Shown: positions 1 through 10,120 of the stretch, in pieces
Layout of the letters: each line of letters starts with the position of its first letter
Numbering within the stretch: position 1 is the first letter of the stretch
From: Adineta ricciae
Taxonomy: Eukaryota > Rotifera > Eurotatoria > Adinetida > Adinetidae
DNA: 64,000 nucleotides
Assembly (NCBI GenBank): GCA_905250025.1
Contig: CAJNOJ010000130.1
Coordinates: 1-64,000 of the forward strand
Direction of reading: 5' to 3'
The notes under the pieces: generated by a model
What the model saw: only the letters and a program-made list of their open reading frames with translations
Told to the model about the DNA's origin: nothing
Databases searched by the model: none
Made by a program: the position numbers and the translations under genes

Positions 1-1104
1 TGGTTTAACATGATGCAATGGAAAGTTTTTCAACATGAACTTTCCGAAATACACACAGAAAGAACACGCCATCAGTATTCATAATTCACGTTAGTTGATT
101 GTTGGAAATCTTCGAATATTTGTAAGATTTCCTAATTGAGAATTTAATCGAAATGCGAATTAGAATGGCAAACGTTTGCTTTTCGATGTGCACATTTCTT
201 TTCGACCGTTAACTCTCAACTTCTTAGTTTTGTCCTGTCACATCAACGTCCGTTAAAGTTTCATTCTCGGATTCTTTCGTTTTTTTTTCTTTTCTTATTT
301 TACCCTAACAAACCAAACAATATATTCGTCGTCGTTCTTTTTCTTTTACTGTATTTTCTTTGAGCAAGCAAAAGTATTATATTCGCATGTATTCAAATGC
401 GAAGAGCACGTCTAGAGAGAAAAGAAAGAATGATGAATCTAGATATAGTAAAAGCACATTGAAGCCTATCGTCCATTCGACCACTACTACCACCACCGTC
501 AACATATAAAAATTCGTCTTGTGTTCTTTCGCTCATTTTAATGTTCGCTCGATGGTGAATGAAATGGAGACGAGAGAAAGGTGTACATATATTTAAAAGA
601 GGAGAAAGGCAAAGGAGGAGAAAAAGAGGTAAGAACACACATCTATACATCAGGGAACAAACGGGTATGAAGCGGGAAAAACGAACCTTACTACTACAAC
701 GAATGTCTCTTGTCCGTTCAATGAAGGTATACAAAGTAAATAGAAGAGAAAAAAGAAAAGAACGCGATGCAATGAAAATTTCAATAGAAGTACGCTCGCC
801 TTTATGTAGACACATACATTTATATATAGACGAGAAAAAAAGGGAACAGAACGAATGCTCGAGAGTTAAAGTCACCCTCAACTACGCTATCTCTCTTTTT
901 TTTCTTTTTTTTCGATTTGCACATACACCGAAATGTGAAAGAGCATTTCGACGATAGCAAGTTGATGAAAAAAGGGTAACAATCGTATTTTTCGCTTGAT
1001 TTTTCGTATAAAATTTTCAGTGGGAAATCTCTCTTGTCCTTTTTTCGATTTCATTTCCAACGCAACCTGTTCGTTCGATATTTGCAGATAAAATAGGACT
1101 AATT
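1..1104. other. 5' flanking/UTR sequence, no gene seen
   Basis: Purine-rich and pyrimidine-rich low-complexity DNA with many homopolymer runs. Open frames at about 393-957 on both strands encode only Lys/Arg-rich or Phe/Ser/Leu-rich low-complexity peptides and overlap each other, so they are not called. The 3' part probably holds the leader of the gene starting at 1105; a pyrimidine tract followed by 'tttgcag' at about 1081-1087 could be an acceptor for an untranslated or trans-spliced leader. Confidence 0.5.
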
Positions 1105-3648
1105 ATGAATCCATTGGATATTCAGCAACAATTAGCTGATCAGCGCCGTGGCCGATATGTACGCGTTAGTGATGTTGACCGACGCTTACTAATCGATACA
1201 TACAAGAAAGGTGAAGATTTTATAGCTTTGGCGAAAAAACTCAATATCAAACGATCAACAGGTAAGAACATGAAAAAGGAAAGGTTTCCCTAGTACATAT
1301 ACTCGGTGATTCATTTGTAACATATGTTTTTCCGATGACACATGAGTCATGGGTGATGTCAAAAATAACATCTGATTTTATCGTAACTTATTATTTTTAT
1401 TTGTATAGCACGAAGCATACTTCGAACGTACATCGACGAGGGTCGCGTATCGGCTAAGCAACGCGCTGGTACACGTCTTCGTTTTATAACTGAAGATGAA
1501 GCTGAAATGATACGAGAAATGAAACGTCGTCACCCCTTAATCACAATCGGTCAAATACAAATGCGTTTACAACGTACATCGAATCGTGTACTGAGTAAAG
1601 CATCCATATCACGTATCTTAACAAATAGTATTCGTTTGGGTAAACGTGCTAAACGTTCAGTCGATGGTGAAGATGATCCAGATGGAATGAATGAATCCAT
1701 GGTTAATGGTAATGATGAACTGATGCAATTATCGTCCGATGAGAACACAGGTGGAGCTATTTTTGTCGATGATATCAATGACGATGAAGATGATGACGAT
1801 GGAATGATGGAAAATAATTCTTCAATGAACAATCTCGATGATTTTCAACGTTTTATGTTGCGAAAAACAAGTGTCAATGGAGATGATTCTATAACGAATG
1901 AAAATTTAGCACAATATGATGACAATGGGTATCCAACGACCTATCCTCAATACGGCAGTGAAGAAGATGAAGACGACGTAAACGAAAATAGAGGAAAAAT
2001 AAGAATTTAATGGTTCATTGTCCTTTTGTTTTATTTAGTTATCTGACGAAAATGAAACAACAACACCAGTTGATCTTCGATCTGAAATCACGTCAACACC
2101 ATCTGTTGTCAATGGTACCACTCCGATGTTGAATGAAAACGGTTGTTGGAATTTAAGTACGAATTCTGTCAAATCCGAACCTGTCTGTGTATTTGTTAAT
2201 CGAAATTACGATGAAAACTCATCTGATAGTGAACATCTTCAAGAACAGCCATTAACTATCGATGAGGAAGTAAACAAAAGTTCAACAAATAATCAACCGA
2301 CGTAAGTTAACAAACACGCCCTATATCTATATCGGCATCGTCTATTTTGTTCTTCTAGACTTTCGGCTTCGCAATCATCAGGTTATCGTCGCGGAAAAGT
2401 TTGTCCAATCTGTAATGAAGCAAACTTTTCTCGTCTCTCCCATCATCTTGCTGTTACACATAACCTTGCCCGACAAGAAATTCTCACTTTACTCGCTTAT
2501 ACCGATCAAAATAACAACAATAATTCCTCATTAGCAAGTGTTAGTGAAAGTTCACCAACCAACACTCCATCCTGTGCACCGGATAAAAGTCCTCAGCAAA
2601 CACCAATAAGTATTAATACGAATAACCAACAGATCACATGTCCATCGTCACCTATCAACGAATCCGATGGCAACCATCAACCAGCACTGACACCAACACC
2701 GACAAACTCAATAACAACAATTACTGAACAACAATCAGCGAATTATATACCAGTCGATGGTAAAAAACGCTTACTATGTCCACGTTGCGACACCTGGGTT
2801 TTGAATTTAACTGATCATTTAATAAAGAAACATCATTTAATATCGAAACAAGAACGTCTCCCATTTTTACGCTTAGCACGTAATCGTTATGCAACACCTT
2901 CCTCGACACCGAATGCAATTACAAATGGTAATGAAGACAAAACAACAACTAATTCGTTTCTAATTAGTCCTGATCATTCATCACCACCAACAAATCAATC
3001 AACAGACCAACAATCAACTCTTCTTCAACAAGCAGCCAATCGAAAATACCAAAATATCGTGAAAAAATATCGCAAGAAGTTCTTGGGTGCCATGCATCCG
3101 CCCTCGTCGAATCATTCCGCAACATCATCATTGAACAACTCTCATTCATCGAGTAATTCAATGGAAAAATCGCTTGCACTGTCCGCGTTCGATCCAACAA
3201 ACCTTCCATTATCAACACATGATTTACCATCGAACAATTTAGCTGGAAGTCCCAATCTTTTAGCAATGAACAGTATTCAATCTTTACTAACCAATGGTTC
3301 ATCAAATCAATGTAAACAAGAGAAATTCAAATTTCCATTGCTGAATGAGAATTTCTCTTCGCGGACCTTTTCAGCTATAAAATCATCAGGAAACAATGCA
3401 AATATCAAAGATCAACAACAGGTAAGAAGAGAGTTCTTCTTCATCGATGACATGTTCATTCTCTTTCCATTCATTTTCAGTTGTCAACTAACCAAAAGTT
3501 CGAACAACGTCTCACTGTTTTTCGTCAACAATTCGCCGTAACATTAGCAATGCAAAATTCTTTAATGCAACAAATGGAATTATTGCAACGAAGTTTTCTT
3601 TGTATTGAGGATGAATGGAATGATGTGAAAAAACAAATTGTTTCATAA
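1105..3648 (+). CDS. Transposase/paired-like HTH protein with two C2H2-like zinc motifs
   Basis: Five exons: 1105-1261, 1409-1977, 2039-2301, 2359-3421, 3481-3648, joining in frame to about 739 residues. Residues about 15-115 form a two-part helix-turn-helix resembling the paired-like DNA-binding region of Tc1/IS630-type transposases (key stretches DVDRRLLIDTYKKGE, LNIKRSTARSILRTY, ASISRILTN). An acidic Asp/Glu-rich region follows. Two CxxC...H motifs come next (CPICNEANFSRLSHH and CPRCDTWVLNLTDHLIKKHH), then long Ser/Asn/Gln-rich tracts and a short C-terminal helix. No DDE catalytic domain is visible, so this is probably a transcription factor or domesticated transposase DNA-binding domain rather than an active element. 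The start codon is the first ATG before the conserved HTH. The nuclear regulatory role is inferred; I recognise no named orthologue. Confidence 0.75.
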
Positions 3649-4649
3649 ATAAGTGTATTGATAAATGTGTGTGTGTGTTTTTTGTTCTTCTTCTCTCAGA
3701 TCAGATATTACCGTCTTTTTTTCTTCTTGATACGAAAAAAAGATACGCGCATATGTTTGTTTGTTTGTTTATTTCTCTGTTCTATACCTTCCAAGAAGCT
3801 GATGAAAATGATGGCGTGCTACAAAGAATTCATTGTTTGTTTTTTTTTGTACATAGAACTCTCCTTCCGAACTTTCCCCCTTCTGTTTCTGTTTGAGCAG
3901 TAGTTCATTTGTTTTCGTTTTTTGGTGCTTGAACATTCCTTCTTGCTGTTGTTTGTTACTTCATCTTCTGATATATTCCAGAACGCATATCTGTAATGAA
4001 TGACAGTGTGTCTGTTTGCATCAATGTTTTGTTTTGGTTCTCTTGCGAAACTTCTATCAGTACATCACAATTTGTTTTGTGTTCCGCTCATTTTTAGTCG
4101 GTTTTTCTTTCCATGATTCGTTTTCCTTTTCATAAAAAATTATGTGTGAACACTAGATCTATCGATTCTCTTCTCTTTCTCTCTCTCTCTTTCTCTCAGA
4201 ATATAGCAACAATCGATGATTAGAATTATTCTATTTGTAGCTATGTGTGTATGCAACAATTTGTTCACTTTTTTTTTCGAAAAATATTTATCTGTCATTT
4301 TTAAAGGGCATCTTGGATGCTTTTCTTTTCTTCGCGTTTTACAATCTTTTCTTCTTCTTTTTTTTCTTTGAATAATAATAGAAACAAATTGATAAGAATC
4401 ATTTATACAATGCAGAAAAAAAAACTTTAATCGTTGACACTTTTCACGGATAATATCTTTCGGAAATGAAGCATTTTCGTTTTTTTTATCTCTCCTTCAG
4501 TGATTGCCGTGAAATAACCATCAAAGAAATTATATTTGTGTGATAAAAAGAAAAAAGCATCAAGTACATATATCATCGGAAACCGTGTAACAAATGTTAA
4601 ATTGCTTACAGTCATTTGGGAAAGATAGTTTTATTCAGAGAAAGTGGAA
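3649..4649. other. Intergenic / convergent 3' UTRs
   Basis: T-rich, microsatellite-like sequence (TG repeats near 3664, CT repeats near 4170-4200) between convergent genes. Short open frames here are low complexity (Phe/Leu/Cys-rich) and are not supported as genes. Confidence 0.5.
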
Positions 4650-5955
4650 TCAAAACAAGTTCATCGCTACGATAATAAGAAGTAGTGCCAAGAATAAGTC
4701 GATTGGTAATCTAGAAGACAACTATCAGATGAATTGATCATGAAAATTTGAGCTACTTACTGACGTATTGATGAACTCACGAAAGCTAAACACAATGGAA
4801 AGAGGAAATCAAGATCGACTTCTTACAAATACTCAACTTACTTGTTGTTGGGAGCGGAGTGCTGCAAGGTGAATTATTAATCAAAGCAAAGAACTGCACA
4901 CGATGATTCCAAGCGTCGGATACATAAAGATTTCCTTCGCTGTCGAAATCTAAATCAGTTGGATGGTAAAACTGATTGTCTGCACCGCCTTGGCCTAGAA
5001 TAAAAACAATTGGATATCGAAGTTAAATGAAAACATCCGATATACCATTGCCACCAACAAGAGTTTCACCCTCGGTAGCTCCGTGTTTCCAACGTTGAAT
5101 TCGATTGTTTAATAAATCGACGATATAAAGAGTTTTGGTTACTTCATCAAAACGTAAACCATAAGGTCTGTCCAACGATTTCGCATCTGATCCCGGATCT
5201 CCTTCACTCGAACCAGCGACAGTTACCCCTTCTTTGGCACCTTTCGGCCATTTCTGAATACGATGATTCGTGAGATCTGCTATGTATAATGCCTGAGTCG
5301 TCTTATCAACATAAATTCCTTGTGGTTCACTCAAATGATCAGCTCTTGGACCTTTTTGATCCGTTTCTCCGGCAACTATCAAGGTTTCGTTCGTCAGACG
5401 ATTCCATTTCAGTACACGATTTCGATCATGTTCTGTCATATAAACATTTTTCTCTGCGTCTAACCAAACTCCCGTACAGCCTTTGCATGTATCACCTATT
5501 ATCACACCGTCCATCGCACCCTTCGTCCATTTTTCCACACGATTACCGCCGTTGACTGCAATGTAAACAGTTGGAAAAGAATCGTCGTCATTATCGAGAT
5601 AGATTTTAAAGTTTTGTTGTAACTTTGATATCAGGGTGACACCATTGGTTGTCGATCGGTCGAGAGGAAATACTTGAATACGCCCATTGAACGAATCGGA
5701 CACGTATAAAAGTTTACTTTTATCATGAACAAAGATCCCTTGAGGATACGACAGTTGTCTAGCAGAACTTCCCTGTCGGCCAGTGCCAGCTACAGTGATT
5801 CCATTTGTATTCCATACCGCACAAGGGCTAATAAGTATCGACGACCCATAGGACACACAGGAGAGAAGCACTAATAAAATGAAAGCTGAAGCTATGCTTT
5901 CGGTAGAGTGAATTTTTGTAGTTAACTTACAGAAGAAATAGTTTATAATCTGCAT
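4650..5955 (-). CDS. NHL-repeat beta-propeller protein with hydrophobic C-terminal tail
   Basis: Minus-strand exons 5955-5046, 4994-4842, 4785-4761 (25 nt) and 4710-4650 join in frame to about 382 residues. At least five NHL-type repeats are visible, with recurring units such as LSYPQGIFVHDKSKLLYVSD, EPQGIYVDKTTQALYIADLT and RPYGLRFDEVTKTLYIVDLL, each followed by N-(G/H)RIQ(R/K)W. The N-terminus has a hydrophobic stretch (about residues 22-38, ASAFILLVLLSCVSYGS) that could be a signal peptide or anchor. The last exon encodes LFLALLLIIVAMNLF and then stops, which suggests a C-terminal membrane segment or GPI-type signal. Probable role: secreted or cell-surface propeller for protein or ligand binding. 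The N-terminal exon is the least certain part, because an internal GTAAGT near 5934 could be a donor. Confidence 0.75.
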
Positions 5956-6596
5956 TTTTGTTAATAGTGAATAAAAGAGCAAAATATCAGTATAAATAGA
6001 AATGATAACATATATACGTTAAGCAAGGTAATGTCTTATAAGCAAAAATTGTTATCAACTGCTCCGATGTTAAAATTTCTTTAAACAAAACACTCCAAAG
6101 TTGTGTTTACGATCATTCTTCAAGTACTTTCAATGTCAACCTATTGTTTTTTGAAAAACGATTTTCTAAAGAAAAATTTAGTTTTTGAACAGAAATCTAT
6201 GATGAAATTCAGATCAAAAGAACTCGTACATATATGAGAAACGAAAATAATTGAATATTAATTCCATTTGATTGACTTCATTATATTCATTTAGATCACA
6301 AACCAAACCCGCCGATTGTAACAATACGTCAAGTGTCACTTGATCAATTTGCAAGTTCAATGATCAAATCACATTCGAAAAGTTAATTGAAAAACGTGCG
6401 AGACGATATTTTCTTGTTTACATATCGACTGAAATTCTTCAAAATGCAAACCTTGATTCATGGCGCACTCTGCATGTGGAATGAAGAGTTGCTCTTTGTT
6501 TGTTGTCCTGACAGCATTTGAATAATGGCAACATTATTTTTCGAAAATTAACATTCAAAGACACTTTCTTGACATAGTTTACTATTCAATTCAGCC
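5956..6596. other. Divergent intergenic region
   Basis: AT-rich DNA between the divergent NHL-repeat gene and CFAP96. It should contain both promoters, but no convincing TATA box or other motif could be singled out. Confidence 0.4.
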
Positions 6597-7903
6597 ATGG
6601 CGTCAGGAAAAGAAGATATGGATCGAATAGGTCTCTTTAAAGAAATGGAATATGTGACAGTTAAGGATCCGTATAAAGAAGCGTCGAAAAGTAAGTCTTG
6701 TGTTGTTAAGTGCAGCGATATAGGTGTATTTTGTTTGTTAATCAGTAAATTTCAATGAAGCTGCGTACAAAGGTAAACAGATAATGAGCAAATCATCGAA
6801 AGAACGATCGACAGGGTCGATGGCTGGATATTTTGAAACGGAATTTAAACCTTTACGTGCGTCGTATATTGATCCGATATCAATGCGTCGCCAAGCTCGG
6901 AATGAGGAAAAGAAAAGAAACATTGTTTCAAGACCATTTGTGACCATGTCGAGAGCCAAAGATCCGTATGTAATATGAAGACAAAACGAACTTCTAACTT
7001 TTCTAAAAGCGATGATGATTCTACGTTGACATTTTAGAGAAGGATTGGGCTCATTTTTTGGCACATTCGGTGGTCTTCCAAAAGATCCTGATCCGACAAA
7101 ATCAAAGTATCGTGATCAACCTAAACCATCTCCTGAAAAACCAAACTTCAAAACCAATCCATCGAAGAAAGGAACTGGTTACGGGTAATTACATTTCCGA
7201 ACTTCTGTTAATCTCTTTCTTTTCTCGTTTGTTTGCTAGTTATCCACATTTGTGTCTAAGTAAAGATCCTTCCTATACATACAAAGATAAAACGGATGAT
7301 TACAGTGCATCCATCGATGCACAACGCGTAAGTTTCTTCGGAGACGGTCTCTCTTAGACATCAATCTCATTCGTTAAATAGAAAGATTTCGCTCATCATA
7401 AAGCATCCATGAAGGCTGGTGTGTTTAAATTAAATATGCATCCGAAGGAGTATTTCGATCGTAATCCATTTCATGACGATGGTAAAGGTGGAAAACGACG
7501 CGGTGAAGAAAAAGAACGTTCACGATCAGCCCCATCAGATAAAAAACCATTCAAATTCAGTTCACCCGGCAAATCCGTGAGTCACTTTTCTCCAATTAAA
7601 TGTCATCCGAATATAAACTTGTTCTAGTTGGGTGGAAACAAAGACGGTTGTTTCGATAAATTTCCCAAACGTAGCGACAAAGATCCGTATGTCGTTGGCA
7701 CAATTTACTCTCCACCAAAAAATGTCGTTAATAAACAAGGGAAGACTTATTTTCCAAACAAATATCCGAAAACGCGGCCCAGTGACTCAGTAATAAACAA
7801 ATTTGTTACTTTACATGTTACACAGCAGAATTACAAACAAGCATCGGCCAGCTTTGCCGGATTTCAAGCACCACCCATTCGACAACACGTTTCAGCTCAT
7901 TGA
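6597..7903 (+). CDS. CFAP96: Cilia- and flagella-associated protein 96 (C4orf47 homologue)
   Basis: Six exons: 6597-6690, 6746-6965, 7038-7184, 7240-7327, 7382-7576, 7628-7903, in frame to 339 residues, close to the vertebrate protein length. Family hallmarks visible: the N-terminal DRIGLFKEMEYVTVKDPY, NFNEAAYKGKQ after the first intron, GLGSFFGTFGG in the middle, KKGTGYGYPH, then FKLNMHPKEYFDRNPF and a C-terminal NYKQASASFAGF. The protein belongs to a family associated with centrosomes and axonemal microtubules (established knowledge). Identification rests on this ordered set of motifs recalled from the family. The start ATG gives the conserved N-terminus without extension. Confidence 0.9.
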
Positions 7904-8125
7904 ACAACGAACGAAAAACCGACTTTTCCATCGTCAAAATTTTACTGTTTTTTTTTTAAATTTTTCACACACATATACATGTCGATCGATAAGGTCGGTA
8001 AAAAATAAGAAACATCTATTCTTTCTCGCGATCGTTTGAACGTTCACAGCAAAACACTAAGCCTAGTCAATTTATTATGACGACTAAATATACTAAAAGG
8101 AGAAAATTTGAAGATAAACAATTTG

Positions 8126-8981
8126 TTATGACGATTTGTTTTGTTGTTTCAACGCGGATTCGATGTCCTGGAACAAGATCAAAGTAGATGAGTATCTCGG
8201 ATGAGACATATGTCTTACTTTACGAAGAACGTTTTTGAGATCGTTGTAAGCAACATCGAGTTTGTCGTTTAATATAATATGGTCATAAACGCCGGGTTGT
8301 TTGCTGAATTCCATAGATTCTTTTGACTCTTTCAAACGTTTTTCAATCGCACTTTCAGTATCAGTTTTACGATCGCGTAAACGTTTTTCTAAGATTTCGT
8401 AACTTGGTGGACTTATATAAATGAATAATGCACGGAGATCACTGTTGCGAATACTTTTCACACCTTGCTTGTCGACATCCAGAACACAAATGCGACCCGT
8501 TTGAGCCACGTGTTCTACAGCTTTTTTACTAAAGGTTAAAAACCGTGAAGATATTCCTGAGGGAGAATGATGCGTAGAATGAGAACCTTGTTCCATAGAG
8601 ATTGGAGGAAAATTCGGTTGTTTCGAGAAATTCACCGTTGGCGATCATTTTTTCCATCTGATTTCGTGACACAAAATGATATTCTAAAGGATGAACGTTC
8701 AGCTACGTTTATGTAGAGATGATTCCTCACGTACCTCGACCACTTTGTTCACCGGGCCGAGGCGTTCGTGTGGTATCTAAGCATGTATGGTATGAGAAAA
8801 GATCTATGCGAGTAGAAAAACATACGAGAAACGCTAAAGGCAAATACAGTTGGATATTCTTCGAACAATTGGTTGATCAAAGTACTTTTGCCAGATCTAA
8901 ACGATCGTCCTATTAGAAATCGTGTCAATTCACAAAAACACACCCGCTCGGACCAGAGACAACAACAGCACGTGGCTTCAT
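8126..8981 (-). CDS. GUK1: Guanylate kinase
   Basis: Minus-strand exons 8981-8944, 8896-8826, 8776-8735, 8683-8587 and 8528-8126 join to 216 residues. They give MKPRAVVVSGPSGSGKST (Walker A P-loop, split by the first intron), then SHTTRTPRPGE (GMP-binding loop), then SNLYGTSKKAVEHVA and GRICVLDVDKQGVKSIR. The lid region contains the arginine-rich RLRDRKTDTESAIEKRL. The enzyme phosphorylates GMP/dGMP with ATP in the cytosol as part of purine nucleotide metabolism. Length and motif order match eukaryotic guanylate kinase without SH3/PDZ domains, so it is not a MAGUK scaffold. It is convergent with CFAP96 (about 220 bp between stops). Confidence 0.93.
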
Positions 8982-9341
8982 TGCAACCTTCGTAGCAAAT
9001 GTTCGAATTCCTATTCTGATTAACGAACAATTCATATAATCTCTCATGCAAAGATTTGCTTTACCGTAGACAATTATACATGATGTCAATTTTCGAAGAA
9101 CGATATCTTTCTTATTAAAAATAATCTAAAAGTACGAATAGCGTCCATCAATCAAACTGCTTGCATTTGCCATCTGCAAACACAATCTTTTCTTCATATG
9201 AAAATCTGACATGGAATAGGACGAATATTTTTATCAATCAAGTAGAAGTTTTATTTTGTTCGAATATGTTTCTTTTTTACAATAAACAAAACAAAATGAA
9301 AGAAATCAGTACAATCAGACTGTGACAAATGTGTACATACA

Positions 9342-9889
9342 TTAACCAGAACAGCCTCGACAACCGCAGTGAACGCATTCGACAACTTTTCCTTCTTCCA
9401 GTTTCTCTTTTGGTACACGACAAATACATTTTTTATTGAAATTTGTATCGCGAGGTTGAATACATCGCAGACAACAAAGATTTTCATACCCTTGTTTTTT
9501 CCATTGTGCTAAAAGAAACAAAAACACACTTATCAATACAAAAATCTTCACTCATTGTTCTCTCAGACTTACCAATTAAATTCTTATCACCAATTGATTG
9601 TTTTATACAATAATCGTACAACTCTTTACTAATAGTCTTACGTTTGTAGTATAAATCGTAGAGATAACGCGATTTTTGATGATGGATCTTAAAGATTGGC
9701 CAATGGACTTCAACTTTACGTTTACCTTCATGTGGCGCTAATTCAGCTTCACGCATTTTACCTTCGAGTTCGTCCAAAGTTGGTTCAATGAGATCCCTAA
9801 ATGTCAAATATAATTCGGTGAAAGGGATTCTAACGCTGAACTTACCATCCATCGGGTGGTGGCTTTGTTCCTTTCCGTACTTTGACCAT
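9342..9889 (-). CDS. BUD31: BUD31/G10 spliceosomal protein
   Basis: Minus-strand exons 9889-9846, 9796-9573 and 9508-9342 encode 144 residues, the same length as human BUD31. Visible hallmarks are [30 protein letters not shown] [32 protein letters not shown], and the cysteine-rich C-terminus [16 protein letters not shown]...[28 protein letters not shown], which binds zinc. BUD31 is a nuclear spliceosome component (NTC-related) in the activated complexes. The cysteine pattern is complete, so the gene looks intact. Confidence 0.96.
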
Positions 9890-10120
9890 TTTGGAATTGT
9901 TATAATTAATTAATCTAGAAGACAAATTAGAAAATCGTTACTTTAGGTTTATTTTTTTTTATTAATTTCTCGGTTGTCTGTTCTTTTTCATCACTCTCAA
10001 AACAAAAAACAATCTACGACATTCCTGTCCATCCAAAACGACATTCATATGAGAGCTATGAAGAACAAAAAACATACAAACACACGAGCACACGCGAAAA
10101 GAGCATAGTAATCGGTAATA
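9890..10120. other. Short intergenic gap
   Basis: AT-rich spacer between two minus-strand genes; it should contain the BUD31 promoter and the 3' UTR of the upstream nucleoporin gene. No distinct motif seen. Confidence 0.4.

Noticed and set aside
393..957. Two overlapping open frames of 132-162 residues on opposite strands
   Set aside because: Both translate low-complexity purine/pyrimidine-rich DNA, overlap each other and show no domain or splice support.
1105..2010. Active Tc1/mariner-type transposon
   Set aside because: No DDE catalytic domain, no terminal inverted repeats seen, and the HTH is part of a spliced multi-exon host-like gene.
3790..3840. CTGATGA resembling a hammerhead ribozyme core
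   Set aside because: No conserved GAAA partner or flanking helices at suitable spacing.
3658..3903. Hydrophobic Phe/Leu-rich short ORFs after the HTH gene
   Set aside because: T-rich 3' UTR sequence; hydrophobicity follows from poly-T, and two frames are open at once.
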